Counted from the first letter of the stretch, positions 23,878-33,652 are shown. The stretch is 64,000 nt of DNA from Sulfurimonas lithotrophica (GCF_009258225.1 NZ_CP043617.1:2294001-2358000), one strand, 5' to 3'. Notes: generated from the letters alone by a model not told the origin. Numbers and translations: made by a program.

Positions 23878-25222
23878 TAAATCGTTTTTTCTTAATTATA
23901 ATGTTTTTTATGATATTTTCTTCAAAACCATTCTTTAATGCTACATATGTTTGTCTGTCGTAGATGTCGATTTTACCGATATTTTCACCGCTCAAGCCTA
24001 TATCTCCCGTTAGTGAACCTAAGATATCTCCTTTTCTTAGCTTGTCCTTTTTTCCGCCTTCAATCACAAGAGTTACAAACTCCGGTTGCATTTTAAAAGT
24101 TGATGTATCCGAAAAATTATCTATTTTTAAAAATTCTCTTTTTTCATCTTTGTATTCATCTGCTTTTTCTAACTCTTTATCTATGTAAAGAGTTATACTG
24201 ATGCCCTTTGCACCTGCACGACCTGTCCGACCTATTCTATGTGTGTATGTCTCCTGAGTAAAAGGCAGGTTATAGTTTACAACCATATCCAAATCTTTTA
24301 TATCAAGACCACGTGCAGCTACATCGGTAGCTACTAACACAGGGCAACTTTTGTTTGAAAACTGTACTAACACGTCGTTACGCTCATACTGTTCCAAGTC
24401 TCCGTGTAAAGCAAGGGCATCTATGTTTGAGTCTTGAAGTTCACCCGCCAACTCATCACATTCTAGTTTTGTATTACAAAAAACAATCACATCGTTTGGT
24501 TTATATCTGCTAAAAATTTCAACTAATGTTTTAACTTTTTCATTTGCTTTAACTTCGTAAAAATACTCGCTAATCTCATTTGGAACTTCTTGCAAATGGG
24601 CTTCGACCTCTATAGGATTATCCAAAATACTTTTACACAGATCTTTTATCTCATCTGGATACGTTGCCGAGAAAAGAAGAGTCTGTCTTTTCTTTGGTGC
24701 AAAATCTATAACATTTTGAATCTCTTCTATAAAACCCATATCAAGCATCCTGTCAGCCTCATCGAGTACCAGCATATTTAAATCTTGAAGACTTAAAGAG
24801 TTTTTGTTCAGATGCTTTAAAACACGTCCGGGCGTACCTACTATTATATGTGCCTGATGCCTGAGTGAACCAAGTTGAGGACCAAAAGCCACACCGCCGC
24901 AAAGTGTTAATATCTTAATATTGTGTGCAAATTTTGCAATTTGGCGAAGCTCATTTGCAACTTGATCGGCAAGTTCGCGGGTAGGACAAAGTACAAGGGA
25001 TTGGACACGAAATTTTTTAATATCAAGGTTGCTTAAAAGTCCGATGCCAAAAGCTGCGGTTTTACCGCTTCCTGTTTTTGCTTTGGCTATTAAATCATTT
25101 TTTTTCAGTATAAAAGGAAGAGCCTTAGCTTGAATCGGTGTCATATGTTTGTAACCGATTTTTTCCAAGTTTTTAAGCATTGCGTCTGTTAAATTTAAAG
25201 AGGAGAAGTTTTGTGTATTCAT
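23861..25222 (-). CDS. dbpA: DEAD-box RNA helicase DbpA
   Basis: The 453-residue protein has the DEAD-box core: Q motif MTPIQAKALPF, Walker A AKTGSGKT, DEAD in LVLDEADRMLD, SAT, and HRIGRTGRAG. The C-terminal 75 residues (VTLVIEGGKKDKLRKGD onward) match the DbpA RNA-binding domain, which targets hairpin 92 of 23S rRNA during large-subunit assembly. It is followed on the same strand by no further gene and preceded by a TrmH-type rRNA methylase, which fits a ribosome-maturation pair. Confidence 0.88.
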   Translation of the reverse strand: MNTQNFSSLNLTDAMLKNLEKIGYKHMTPIQAKALPFILKKNDLIAKAKTGSGKTAAFGIGLLSNLDIKKFRVQSLVLCPTRELADQVANELRQIAKFAHNIKILTLCGGVAFGPQLGSLRHQAHIIVGTPGRVLKHLNKNSLSLQDLNMLVLDEADRMLDMGFIEEIQNVIDFAPKKRQTLLFSATYPDEIKDLCKSILDNPIEVEAHLQEVPNEISEYFYEVKANEKVKTLVEIFSRYKPNDVIVFCNTKLECDELAGELQDSNIDALALHGDLEQYERNDVLVQFSNKSCPVLVATDVAARGLDIKDLDMVVNYNLPFTQETYTHRIGRTGRAGAKGISITLYIDKELEKADEYKDEKREFLKIDNFSDTSTFKMQPEFVTLVIEGGKKDKLRKGDILGSLTGDIGLSGENIGKIDIYDRQTYVALKNGFEENIIKNIIIKKKRFTTWIL

Positions 25223-25236
25223 AGTGAAAGTATATC

Positions 25237-26028
25237 TTAATTAACAAACTTATACATCATAATTGAAGCCGCTACGGAGACGTTAAAACTTTTAACATCT
25301 TGCATCATCTCAATATTTACAACCTCATCACAAACTTCTAGTACCTCTTTTGATATACCGTGTCCTTCACTTCCCATAATCAACACCCATTTATCACTGA
25401 CTTTTACATCTTTTAAAGGTATCGAATTTGACGTTAATTCAGCTGCATAAATTTTATAACCTTCAGCTTTTAGTTTATCTATGGTTGAAAGAATATCATC
25501 ATAGATGCAATACTTTAATCTGCTCATATATCCCATAGATACACGCAAGGCACGTCTTCCGTACGGATGCGGTGATTCTTTTGGTAAAAGGTATGAGCCG
25601 ACACCGAGACCTGCCATACTTCTAGCTATTGAGCCGACATTTTCACTCGATGTTATATTATCAAGCATTAGTATATTTTTACCGAGTTCATCCAAAGCAT
25701 TTTCTTTTGGACGAATACCCTGCAGCATACAGTTATGATGAATCTTATGTCCGACCAATGTCTGCATCTGCTCTTTTGTTGCCTCGTAACAAAGCAAATC
25801 GTCTCTTTGCTCCAAAAGTGATTTAAACTCTTCAAAATACTCTTTTGTAGCCAATATACTTTTTAGCTCCAATTTGCTTTTTAGCTCCAATTTGCTTTGC
25901 AAAAGAATATTCACAACCTTAGGAGAATCCGCCACAAAAGAGTTTAACTCATCAAATGCATTATCACGCATCTGATGGTATATTTTTAAGTTTTTATCAT
26001 TTATATTTTTTATTTTAATCAACTCCAT
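25237..26028 (-). CDS. TrmH/SpoU-family RNA 2'-O-methyltransferase
   Basis: The 263-residue protein ends in a SPOUT methylase domain: motif 1 NITSSENVGSIARSMAGLG, motif 2 LIMGSEGHGIS and motif 3 FNVSVAASIMMYKF. An N-terminal domain of about 100 residues probably binds RNA. It is likely to modify rRNA or tRNA with S-adenosylmethionine; the exact position cannot be told. It lies 14 bases upstream of dbpA. The N-terminal region contains a perfect 18-base tandem duplication (SKLELK twice). Confidence 0.85.
   Translation of the reverse strand: MELIKIKNINDKNLKIYHQMRDNAFDELNSFVADSPKVVNILLQSKLELKSKLELKSILATKEYFEEFKSLLEQRDDLLCYEATKEQMQTLVGHKIHHNCMLQGIRPKENALDELGKNILMLDNITSSENVGSIARSMAGLGVGSYLLPKESPHPYGRRALRVSMGYMSRLKYCIYDDILSTIDKLKAEGYKIYAAELTSNSIPLKDVKVSDKWVLIMGSEGHGISKEVLEVCDEVVNIEMMQDVKSFNVSVAASIMMYKFVN
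25861..25896 (-). repeat. perfect 18-bp tandem duplication inside the methylase gene
   Basis: Two identical 18-base units (25861-25878 and 25879-25896) duplicate six residues in frame, giving SKLELKSKLELK. Perfect identity suggests a recent slippage event. Confidence 0.9.
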
Positions 26029-26134
26029 TCTTTATGGTATCATACGAAAAATAAAAATATAGATATTAGTTACAAAAATTAGCTAAAATACATAAATTAT
26101 AATATTAAAAATATTTGGGAAATAGATTAGATAT

Positions 26135-26881
26135 ATGAAGATAGTTTTTGCTTTTTTTTTAGTATTCTCACTAAACCTGTTTAGTGAAGATTTTAACGAC
26201 GGCGGATTTGAAGATGAGTTTGAAAATGAATTTTCGTCTAAAACTTCTGCCGTAGAGGTATATGACCCGCTTATAGGCTACAATCGTTTTATGACAAACG
26301 TTAATGATAAGTTGATGATAAGTATCGTCGAACCGGTAACGAACGGTTATAGATATATAATGCCTTTTTGTGCCAGAAAATCGATATATAATTTTTTTGA
26401 AAATCTAAATTATCCCGTAAGCGTTACAAGCAATCTCTTGCAATTAAAGTTTAAATACTCTTTTACCGAAACCGTACGTTTTTTAACAAACTCTACTCTT
26501 GGTATTTTAGGTTTGTTTGACGTGGCAGATAGCTGGTTTGGAATAAAACCGCACAAGGAAGATTTAGGTCAAACACTCGGATACTACGGCGTAGGTTCAG
26601 GTTTTCCTATAGTTATGCCTTTTTTCGGTCAATATAATATAAGAGATCTTTTTGGAAACATAACAGATAACTATTTAAATCCCAGCTATCATGCAAGTAT
26701 GAAAATTAATGATGATATGGTATCATACGCCACTTATACTCTAGTAAGGGGATATAAAGATATAAACGAATACTCTCTAGGTGATACCAGCTATAGCGAT
26801 TTAACCAAAGGCGCTATAGATTTATATCCGTTTATCAGAGATGCTTACGAGCAAAACAGGAACAAACTAATAGGGGAATAA
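26135..26881 (+). CDS. mlaA: MlaA-family outer-membrane lipid-asymmetry protein
   Basis: The 248-residue protein has a signal peptide (MKIVFAFFLVFSLNLFS) and the MlaA/VacJ core (YDPLIGYNRFM; FLTNSTLGILGLFDVAD; EDLGQTLGYYGVGSG). No lipobox Cys is present, unlike E. coli MlaA. Mature MlaA removes phospholipids from the outer leaflet of the outer membrane. An acidic stretch DEFENEF (27-33) right after the signal peptide recurs in the MMPL partner. It is the first gene of a three-gene operon with the same order as Campylobacter Cj1371-1373. Confidence 0.92.
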   Translation: MKIVFAFFLVFSLNLFSEDFNDGGFEDEFENEFSSKTSAVEVYDPLIGYNRFMTNVNDKLMISIVEPVTNGYRYIMPFCARKSIYNFFENLNYPVSVTSNLLQLKFKYSFTETVRFLTNSTLGILGLFDVADSWFGIKPHKEDLGQTLGYYGVGSGFPIVMPFFGQYNIRDLFGNITDNYLNPSYHASMKINDDMVSYATYTLVRGYKDINEYSLGDTSYSDLTKGAIDLYPFIRDAYEQNRNKLIGE

Positions 26882-26882
26882 A

Positions 26883-27467
26883 ATGAAAATATTTGTCAGC
26901 TTTTTGCTTGGTATTTTTTTACCGATTTATCTTAATGCCCAAAATGCAGATGAAAAACTTCTTTTTGACAAAATGGCCGTAATATCAAATAATTTTTACG
27001 AAATTTTAAACGATGATAAAAACGATGCTAAAACCAGAAGAGAAAAAATCATCCAAGAAGTAATACCTCTTTTTGACTTTAAACTTATGGCTAGATTATC
27101 TTTAGACAAAAATATCAGAAGTTCCATATCAAAAAAACAATATCACGAATTTACAAATATTTTTGAAGACTATATTAAAGATTTTTACCTAGATAGAATT
27201 GATTTGTTAAAAGGAACTTCTTCAAATGTAAGAGAATCAAAACAAAACAAAGGTAACCGCGTTTTTGTAAAGGCTACTATCGACGGTGATTCGGGAAGCA
27301 CACTTGTTATTTATAAGTTTTACAAAAACAAAGAACAAAAATGGCTTATATATGATTTGGAGATTGCAAACGTCAGTATTTTACAAAGTTACCGTTCACA
27401 ATTTAAAAGTTATTTAAGTGAGCACTCATTTGAAGAGTTGCTTACAAAACTAAAACAACAGACATGA
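26883..27467 (+). CDS. mlaC: MlaC-like periplasmic phospholipid carrier
   Basis: The 194-residue protein has a signal peptide (MKIFVSFLLGIFLPIYLNA) and the MlaC/Ttg2D fold pattern (IIQEVIPLFDFKLMARLSL; YHEFTNIFEDYIKDFYLDRI; WLIYDLEIANVSILQSYRSQF). MlaC ferries phospholipid between outer-membrane MlaA and an inner-membrane partner. Here that partner appears to be the MMPL protein encoded next, whose start overlaps by four bases, instead of the MlaFEDB ABC system. Confidence 0.9.
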   Translation: MKIFVSFLLGIFLPIYLNAQNADEKLLFDKMAVISNNFYEILNDDKNDAKTRREKIIQEVIPLFDFKLMARLSLDKNIRSSISKKQYHEFTNIFEDYIKDFYLDRIDLLKGTSSNVRESKQNKGNRVFVKATIDGDSGSTLVIYKFYKNKEQKWLIYDLEIANVSILQSYRSQFKSYLSEHSFEELLTKLKQQT

Positions 27468-29863
27468 TAAAAGATTTATACAGCAAGATTGTTTTTAAAT
27501 ATACGAAATATACGCTTTTTTTTATATTTTTACTTGTTGGTTTTTTAGCTTTTGAAGCTTTTAAGCTAGAGGTTGATGCATCCGCTAAAACACTTCTTTT
27601 GGAAAACGATAAAGATCTTGCTTATTCAAGAGAAGTTTATAAGAGATACAAATCTCAAGACCTGCTTATGATAGCATATACGCCAAAATCTTATCTTTTA
27701 AGCGATGACACATTAAAAAATATTAAAAAAATATCTTCTGATTTGCAAAAGCTTCCGCTTGTAGATTCCGTTAACACTATTTTAAATATTCCTCTTCTTG
27801 AGACCTCCAAGCTCTCTTTTGAACAACTTGCAGAAGGGGCTAAAACTTTAGAAACAAAAGGGATAAATAAAGATGAGGTAAAAAAAGAGCTTTTAAACAA
27901 CCCATTATATATCGAAAATTTTGTAAGTCCGGATTTTAAAACAACTTCAATTATGATTAACCTAAAAGACAATTTCTCAAAAGATGTCCAACATAAAAAT
28001 ATAGTTGAAATCCGCTCCATTATGAAAAAATACCAAGCAGATGCAGATATGTTTCTCGGCGGTGCTAATATGATAGCCGACGATATGATATCTTACGTCA
28101 AAAGTGACTTAAAAAATTATGGGGTTATCGTACTTTTTTTACTTATTTTAATTTTATACGTAGTTTTTAAAGAGATTAAATGGGTACTTCTTCCGCTTAT
28201 CATCCTTTTTGCGGCTATTGTTTCATCAATAGGTCTGCTTGGACTATTTGAATGGCAAGTTACCGTTGTTTCATCAAACTTTATATCTTTTCAGTTAATT
28301 TTAACCACTTCAATTATCATTCACTTGGTAGTTAGATATAGAGAGTTGGCATCTAATTCAACCAAACTTATTCAAAAAGACTTAATTTTAAAAACAGTAT
28401 CGTCTATGGTAAAACCTACTTTTTTTGCCGTTATTACTACCATAGCAGGTTTTTCATCTCTCGTACTATCAGGCATCTTGCCCGTAATTAACCTTGGATG
28501 GATGATGAGTGCGAGTTTGGTACTATCATTTTTTCTTACATATATTTTATTTGGTTCACTTATGGTTTTTCTAAAACCCTCCCCTCCGAATAAAACATTT
28601 GAAAAACAGTTTGCAATAACTCAACTTTTATCAAATATAGTTCAAAAACACTACAAGGCTATATTTATTTTAAGTTTTTTAACAATACTCTTTAGCATCA
28701 GCGGTGCTTCCAAACTCGTTGTAGAGAATAGTTTTATAAACTATTTCAAATCTTCTACAGAAATATTTCAAGGTATGAGTATTATAGATAAACAGCTTGG
28801 AGGTACTACTCCGCTTGACGTTACGATAGATTTAATAGAAGACACGACTATACAAGAGACTTCCCAAAAACAAAAGAACTCTGCTTTTGGAGAGTTTGAA
28901 GAAAATATGCTAGATGATTTTGAAAACGAGTTTGAAACCAAAGAGCAGGAAAACCAATACTGGTTTACATCTACAAAGATGCAAAAAATAGAAAAAATTC
29001 ATGCCTATTTAGAATCAATACCCGAACTTGGGAAAGTCCTCTCTTTTGGAACTGTTTTACGGGTAGGTAAAACGATAAACAATAATGAAGACCTTGGGAA
29101 CTTTCAACTTGCCCTTTTATATAACGAATTTCCTGATGATTTAAAAAAACAGATATTAAACCCGTATCTGAGCATAAAAGACAATCAGGTCAGATTTACC
29201 ATACGTATAGTCGATTCAAATCCCGACCTACGCAGGGATGAACTTTTAAAAAAGATAAGAGCAGAACTTCACGAAAAAGTAGGTATAAAAAAAGAGCATA
29301 TTCATCTATCTGGACTTATGGTACTTTATAACAATATGCTTCAGAGTCTTTTCAAATCTCAAATACTAACTCTAAGCGTTATGGTTATACTTTTGTTTGT
29401 TATGTTTTGGAGTATTTTTAAATCTTTTCGTATAGGTTTGGCTGCAATTATCGCAAATATTATCCCTATTGGTATAGTATTTGGATTTATGGGTTGGTTT
29501 TCAATTCCGCTTGATATGATGACGATAACCATTGCATCTATCAGTATCGGTATAGCCGTGGACGATACTATACACTATCTGTATAGATATAAAAACGAGT
29601 ATTTAAAATTTGGAAACTACATAGATGCGATGCAAAGTTCACATACAAGTATAGGTCATGCTATGACTTATACCTCGCTTGCTATCTCTATAGGATTTTT
29701 AGTATTGGTTTTATCGGAATTTACACCGACTATATATTTTGGTTTACTAACCGTTGTAGCTATGCTTGTAGCTCTTGCAACAGACCTTCTTTTATTGCCA
29801 AGACTTGTAATTAGCCTAAATGCTTTTAAAGGAGTAGCCAAAAAAGCAAACTCTACTTTCTAG
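27464..29863 (+). CDS. MMPL/RND-family lipid transporter paired with MlaA/MlaC
   Basis: The 799-residue membrane protein has twelve predicted helices in two halves with two large periplasmic loops, as in HpnN/MMPL transporters (VDDTIHYLYRY near residue 702 and the matching IIIHLVVRYREL near 283). The operon order mlaA-mlaC-RND is known from Campylobacter, where the RND protein is thought to replace the MlaFEDB pump. The second periplasmic loop contains DDFENEF near residue 485, close to the acidic segment in MlaA. Transport direction is not established. Confidence 0.88.
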   Translation: MIKDLYSKIVFKYTKYTLFFIFLLVGFLAFEAFKLEVDASAKTLLLENDKDLAYSREVYKRYKSQDLLMIAYTPKSYLLSDDTLKNIKKISSDLQKLPLVDSVNTILNIPLLETSKLSFEQLAEGAKTLETKGINKDEVKKELLNNPLYIENFVSPDFKTTSIMINLKDNFSKDVQHKNIVEIRSIMKKYQADADMFLGGANMIADDMISYVKSDLKNYGVIVLFLLILILYVVFKEIKWVLLPLIILFAAIVSSIGLLGLFEWQVTVVSSNFISFQLILTTSIIIHLVVRYRELASNSTKLIQKDLILKTVSSMVKPTFFAVITTIAGFSSLVLSGILPVINLGWMMSASLVLSFFLTYILFGSLMVFLKPSPPNKTFEKQFAITQLLSNIVQKHYKAIFILSFLTILFSISGASKLVVENSFINYFKSSTEIFQGMSIIDKQLGGTTPLDVTIDLIEDTTIQETSQKQKNSAFGEFEENMLDDFENEFETKEQENQYWFTSTKMQKIEKIHAYLESIPELGKVLSFGTVLRVGKTINNNEDLGNFQLALLYNEFPDDLKKQILNPYLSIKDNQVRFTIRIVDSNPDLRRDELLKKIRAELHEKVGIKKEHIHLSGLMVLYNNMLQSLFKSQILTLSVMVILLFVMFWSIFKSFRIGLAAIIANIIPIGIVFGFMGWFSIPLDMMTITIASISIGIAVDDTIHYLYRYKNEYLKFGNYIDAMQSSHTSIGHAMTYTSLAISIGFLVLVLSEFTPTIYFGLLTVVAMLVALATDLLLLPRLVISLNAFKGVAKKANSTF

Positions 29864-30287
29864 AGTTTAGCCCTTTTGTTACCGCATCGTTTATTTCACT
29901 CTTATAATCCGGATTACCTCTCGTAAGTTCTCTGTCAAATTTTAAAACGATATCTTTAGTGGCATTTTTATGTCTGCATAAAGATATCATCATCTCCATA
30001 TATACATCAAATTGCGGATTTAACCTAAGTCCCATTTTATCGGGGATTTTTCCATGATGTTTTATAACCAAATCCACTGCTTCGGAAAGCTGAGCTTTAG
30101 AGGAGTTTCTATTTCTTATAATGTGTCTAAGTGAATTTAAATCTATTTTCTGTTTTGATTTATCGGATGATTTTATATTTATAGTTTTTGTTTTTTTAGT
30201 ATTGCTTGGTTTTAGTAGTATGAATAATAGACCTCCAAGTATAATAACTAAGCCTGCTATTGCCTGAATTAATAAACTAGCTTCCAT
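29853..30287 (-). CDS. membrane-anchored protein of unknown function
   Basis: I chose the ATG at 30287 because a longer frame would begin inside the tRNA-Ser gene; an AAAAGG site precedes it. The 144-residue product has one N-terminal helix (ASLLIQAIAGLVIILGGLLF), a lysine-rich linker and a helical domain (about 50-140) with the segment HHGKIPDKMGLRLNPQFDVY. I do not recognise the family. It overlaps the MMPL gene end by 11 bases. Confidence 0.65.
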   Translation of the reverse strand: MEASLLIQAIAGLVIILGGLLFILLKPSNTKKTKTINIKSSDKSKQKIDLNSLRHIIRNRNSSKAQLSEAVDLVIKHHGKIPDKMGLRLNPQFDVYMEMMISLCRHKNATKDIVLKFDRELTRGNPDYKSEINDAVTKGLNSRK

Positions 30288-30301
30288 ATTACTACCTTTT
30301 A

Positions 30302-30389
30302 TGGTGGACAACGAGGGATTCGAACCCTCGATAGGTTGCCCTATACTCGCGTTCCAGGCGAGCGCCTTCGACCACTCGGCCAGCTGTCC
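30302..30389 (-). tRNA. tRNA-Ser (anticodon GGA)
   Basis: On the minus strand the sequence folds as a type II tRNA: acceptor GGACAGC with GTTGTCC, D-arm with GGCCGAG, anticodon stem CTCGC/GCGAG around loop CTGGAAC (anticodon GGA, reading UCC and UCU), a long variable arm typical of tRNA-Ser, and T-loop GGTTCGAAT. A CCA end is encoded at 30302-30304. Confidence 0.96.
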
Positions 30390-30485
30390 TTGAAGTACAA
30401 ACGTGATTTTACAATAATTTTTCTAATTTATCATTAAACAACATAAGATATTAGTTAAATAAAATGCTATTTAAAGATGAAATGG

Positions 30486-30509
30486 TTACAATTACATATA
30501 AAATTGTAA
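30486..30509. promoter_or_regulatory. 8-bp inverted repeat before the DUF1538 gene
   Basis: Perfect arms TTACAATT (30486-30493) and AATTGTAA (30502-30509) flank ACATATAA, just upstream of the GGGGAG ribosome site. It may be an operator overlapping a TATAAA-like -10 box, or a leader hairpin. Confidence 0.35.
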
Positions 30510-30525
30510 TGGGGAGAAACATAGC

Positions 30526-32451
30526 TTGTTAAACTTTGCCTCTTTTTTGAAACTGCTTAAAGAATCTTTTAGAGACTTATTGCCTATTATATTGGTAATC
30601 TTATTTTTTCAATTAGCAATCATACAAACTATACCGGAAAACTGGTTAAGTACAACAATCGGTTTAACAATCGTAGGTATCGGTTTAGCCGTATTTTTAC
30701 TCGGTCTTGAAGTTGGGATTTTTCCTGTCGGTGAGGGTTTAGCCAGAGACTTTGCACATAAAGGCTCAACATTCTGGATAATACTTTTTGCCTTTATGAT
30801 AGGTTTTGGTACAACCGTAGCCGAACCTGCACTTGTCGTAATTGCCGAAAAAGCCGCAGCCATAAGTAGCGGTCGTATAGATGCATTCACACTTCGTATG
30901 GTTGTAGCATTTTCCGTGGGGTTTGCAATAGTCCTTGGTGTTTGGAGGATTATTAAAGGTCATCCTATTCACTATTATATCATTGCAGGTTATATTCTGG
31001 TCGTAGCTTCTACAACGATATCTCCGCATGAAATAGTAGGTTTAGCATTTGATTTAGGCGGTGTTACAACCTCAACGGTAACTGTTCCGCTTGTTGCGGC
31101 ACTGGGCATCGGTCTTGCATCTACAATAAAGGGTCGCAATCCTGTACTTGATGGTTTTGGGCTTATAGCCTTTGCATCGCTTACGCCTATGATATTTGTA
31201 CAGTTTTACGGTATATTTGTATATGAGTATGTTGAAGCAACACAAACCGTAAAAAAAGTCGCTTCCCATTTGGCTGAAACATCTACGGCATATAATCTTT
31301 CAATTATAAACATACTCAAAGGTATTTTAGCGGTTATAGGAGATGTGGCTCCTATTCTTTTGGTTATTTTATTTTTTCAATACGTTGTACTAAAAAAACC
31401 AATTGAAAATTTTAGAAACGTAGTTATAGGTTTTGCTTTAGTTATTATCGGTTTAGATGCTTTTATAGTCGGTTTGGAAATGGGTCTATTCTCACTAGGT
31501 GAGATGATGGCATTGCAACTGACACAAAATGATTCTCACGTAATTATCTACTCATTTGCATTCGCGATAGGTTTTTCGACGACTATGGCCGAACCCTCAC
31601 TTACTGCTATTGCAAAAAAAGCCCAACAAATATCCGACGGTAAAATAAACGATTTTGTTCTTCGAGCCTTTGTAGCTTTGGGTGTAGCACTCGGTATCGC
31701 TCTTGGTGCGTTTAGGATTGTACACGGTGGAGATATTGTTTACTATATCTCTGTGGGTTATATCTTTGTTATAGTATTAACATTTATCGCACCAAAATAT
31801 ATAATCCCTATTGCATATGATAGCGGCGGGGTAACTACATCTACCGTAACCGTTCCACTAGTTGCGGCACTAGGACTCGGGCTTGCTACAAACATACCCG
31901 GACGCGATCCGCTTATTGACGGTTTTGGGCTAATCGCTTTTGCATCTCTTTTTCCGATGCTAACTGTTATGAGTTACGGTGTTATAACCGAAAAGATGGG
32001 CATCAAAGGACAACAGGAAAAAGAAGAGTTGCATATGGAAGAGCTTCGTCATGCACTTGAACATGCAGAAGACATGGGTCTATCTACCGTAAATGTTCAA
32101 GGAACAGATAAAAGACATTCTTATACGATGCAATTTTCCGCGGTACATGTTATTGTACCTAAAGACAGAGAAGATGAAGCACTTATAGCGGCTAAAGAAG
32201 CAGGAGCAAGAGGTGTGACTATAATGCAGGCTCACGGAATGGGACTTGAAGAGATGGATAACTTTTATACTCGCCTTCATAGCGATGCAACAGATTCAAA
32301 CCTAATGTTTATTACGCCGACAAGAAACGTAGAGAGTATAATTAAACGAATTATGAAAGACTTGGATATTACGGGTGAGGGTGACGGTATCGCATATTCA
32401 TACCCTATCACACACCTAAAAGGTTTAACCCTAAAACTAGCAGACTTATAG
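30526..32451 (+). CDS. duplicated DUF1538 membrane protein with C-terminal PII-like domain
   Basis: The start is TTG at 30526 with GGGGAG about ten bases upstream. The 641-residue protein contains two homologous membrane halves (about 10-240 and 255-475), each with the near-identical block [17 protein letters not shown] and [11 protein letters not shown] cytosolic C-terminal region (about 530-640) looks like a PII-type regulatory domain ([25 protein letters not shown]). The inverted repeat resembles transporter architecture, and the PII part suggests gating by a nucleotide or small ligand. The transported substrate is not known for this family. It is a single-gene unit. Confidence 0.78.
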   Translation: MLNFASFLKLLKESFRDLLPIILVILFFQLAIIQTIPENWLSTTIGLTIVGIGLAVFLLGLEVGIFPVGEGLARDFAHKGSTFWIILFAFMIGFGTTVAEPALVVIAEKAAAISSGRIDAFTLRMVVAFSVGFAIVLGVWRIIKGHPIHYYIIAGYILVVASTTISPHEIVGLAFDLGGVTTSTVTVPLVAALGIGLASTIKGRNPVLDGFGLIAFASLTPMIFVQFYGIFVYEYVEATQTVKKVASHLAETSTAYNLSIINILKGILAVIGDVAPILLVILFFQYVVLKKPIENFRNVVIGFALVIIGLDAFIVGLEMGLFSLGEMMALQLTQNDSHVIIYSFAFAIGFSTTMAEPSLTAIAKKAQQISDGKINDFVLRAFVALGVALGIALGAFRIVHGGDIVYYISVGYIFVIVLTFIAPKYIIPIAYDSGGVTTSTVTVPLVAALGLGLATNIPGRDPLIDGFGLIAFASLFPMLTVMSYGVITEKMGIKGQQEKEELHMEELRHALEHAEDMGLSTVNVQGTDKRHSYTMQFSAVHVIVPKDREDEALIAAKEAGARGVTIMQAHGMGLEEMDNFYTRLHSDATDSNLMFITPTRNVESIIKRIMKDLDITGEGDGIAYSYPITHLKGLTLKLADL

Positions 32452-32467
32452 CCTGATGCTATAAGTC
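32443..32467. terminator. shared terminator-like hairpin at convergent stops
   Basis: A perfect 9-bp stem GACTTATAG/CTATAAGTC with a seven-base loop covers the last codons of the DUF1538 gene and the stop of the convergent gene. It probably ends both transcripts, although T-tracts are short. Confidence 0.45.
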
Positions 32468-33085
32468 GTATTCAAACCTGTTTATGTCTATATAACATTT
32501 TTTATCTTTTAGCAGAATGCTTTCATCGCCTTTTTCTGCTTTTTTGACAAAGTCTTTGATTATTTTTTTACGTTTACTTTTTTTAACGTCACGTGATTTT
32601 AAAAACTTATTAAGTGATATCCATTCCTCCGCTTCTATTTCAGCTTCCACACTCTCGGCAGTCTCAATAGTAGGTTTTGTTTCCAACATAAGATTAGATG
32701 AAATCATATTTATTATATTTTTTAGCTGTTCATCTTTTTCTTTATAAATATTTTCTATCTTTATACGCTCCTCAATAAGCATCTGCTCTTTTTGGTCACG
32801 CAGAGTTCTAGTTTCAGTTTCAAGTTTTTCCACTTTATTTTGAAGTTGTGAATTTTGTTCTTCTAAAAGTTTATAATACTTCGAATCTGTATGAGTATTA
32901 TTTGACCTGTTTGTAGTTGTTTTTTTAGACGGCTTGGTCGTAGCTTGTGAATCAGAATCAACCATGACATATTTTTGTCCATCTTCAACTTCACTTACCA
33001 AAGAACCACGTCTTATTCTGTTATGAATTGCCTCTTTAGATACACCAAAAAACTCTGCAGCCTCAGCTATACTCATCTTATCCAT
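32459..33085 (-). CDS. helix-turn-helix/coiled-coil protein, possibly DUF3972-like
   Basis: The 208-residue protein starts with a MerR/excisionase-like helix-turn-helix (SIAEAAEFFGVSKEAIHNRI, about 5-24) and has a Ser/Thr/Asn-rich linker. A coiled coil of about 60 residues (about 68-130) follows, and then a C-terminal domain (WISLNKFLKSRDVKKSKRKK) that reads like a second small winged or helical module. It is probably a DNA-binding structural or regulatory protein. I think of the Campylobacterota DUF3972 family but cannot confirm it. It lies 11 bases downstream of yajQ and may be co-transcribed. Confidence 0.6.
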   Translation of the reverse strand: MDKMSIAEAAEFFGVSKEAIHNRIRRGSLVSEVEDGQKYVMVDSDSQATTKPSKKTTTNRSNNTHTDSKYYKLLEEQNSQLQNKVEKLETETRTLRDQKEQMLIEERIKIENIYKEKDEQLKNIINMISSNLMLETKPTIETAESVEAEIEAEEWISLNKFLKSRDVKKSKRKKIIKDFVKKAEKGDESILLKDKKCYIDINRFEYDL

Positions 33086-33096
33086 CGTATCTCCAA

Positions 33097-33594
33097 TTAT
33101 CTCATATTTTCAAATGTTAGCGGAGCTTCCCACTCGCTTGAACGAATCTCTTTTATAACCTTTTGCAAATCATCAAGATTTTTACCCTTAACTCTTATGC
33201 TGTCACCCTCTATCTGAGCGGTAACTTTTAACTTCATTTTTTTGATATCTGCCGTGATTTTTTTTGCTTCTTTAGTCTCTATATAATCTACGACTTTAAA
33301 TGTAGCTTTTCTTGTCCCACCCGATGCATCTTCAACTTTTAACTCGTCCAAAACTTTTGAACTAAGACCCTGTTTTAAAAACTTGGATATAACGATATCT
33401 TTAAGTGCATCTAGTTTGTTATCGCTTGATGCTACTAAAATAAGAAGTTTCTCTTTTTCTCTAAAGTTAACTTCATACGGTGTGCCTTTAAAATCATACC
33501 TGTTTGCCACTTCCCTATCAACAAGATTGATTGCATTTTTGAAATTTTGCAAATCTATTTTTGCCGTTATATCAAACGAGTGTTCTTTTGCCAT
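33097..33594 (-). CDS. yajQ: YajQ-family nucleotide-binding protein
   Basis: I chose ATG at 33594 (MAKEHSFDIT) because AAGGGA precedes it and it matches the usual family N terminus; the longer frame to 33642 lacks this. The 165-residue protein (DUF520) has the two ferredoxin-like halves of YajQ, including NRYDFKGT and SIRVKGKNLDDLQ. YajQ-type proteins bind nucleotides, and some bind c-di-GMP and act with transcription factors. A structured leader or small RNA with a terminator lies between its likely promoter and its start. Confidence 0.9.
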   Translation of the reverse strand: MAKEHSFDITAKIDLQNFKNAINLVDREVANRYDFKGTPYEVNFREKEKLLILVASSDNKLDALKDIVISKFLKQGLSSKVLDELKVEDASGGTRKATFKVVDYIETKEAKKITADIKKMKLKVTAQIEGDSIRVKGKNLDDLQKVIKEIRSSEWEAPLTFENMR

Positions 33595-33652
33595 AACATA
33601 TCCCTTTAATTTTATTTCATAAAATGAAAGGAAACCCTCCATTTATAAATAA

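Noticed and set aside
30288-30311. Start of the 29853-30287 gene at 30311
   Set aside because: That start lies inside the tRNA-Ser gene; ATG at 30287 has a ribosome site outside the tRNA.
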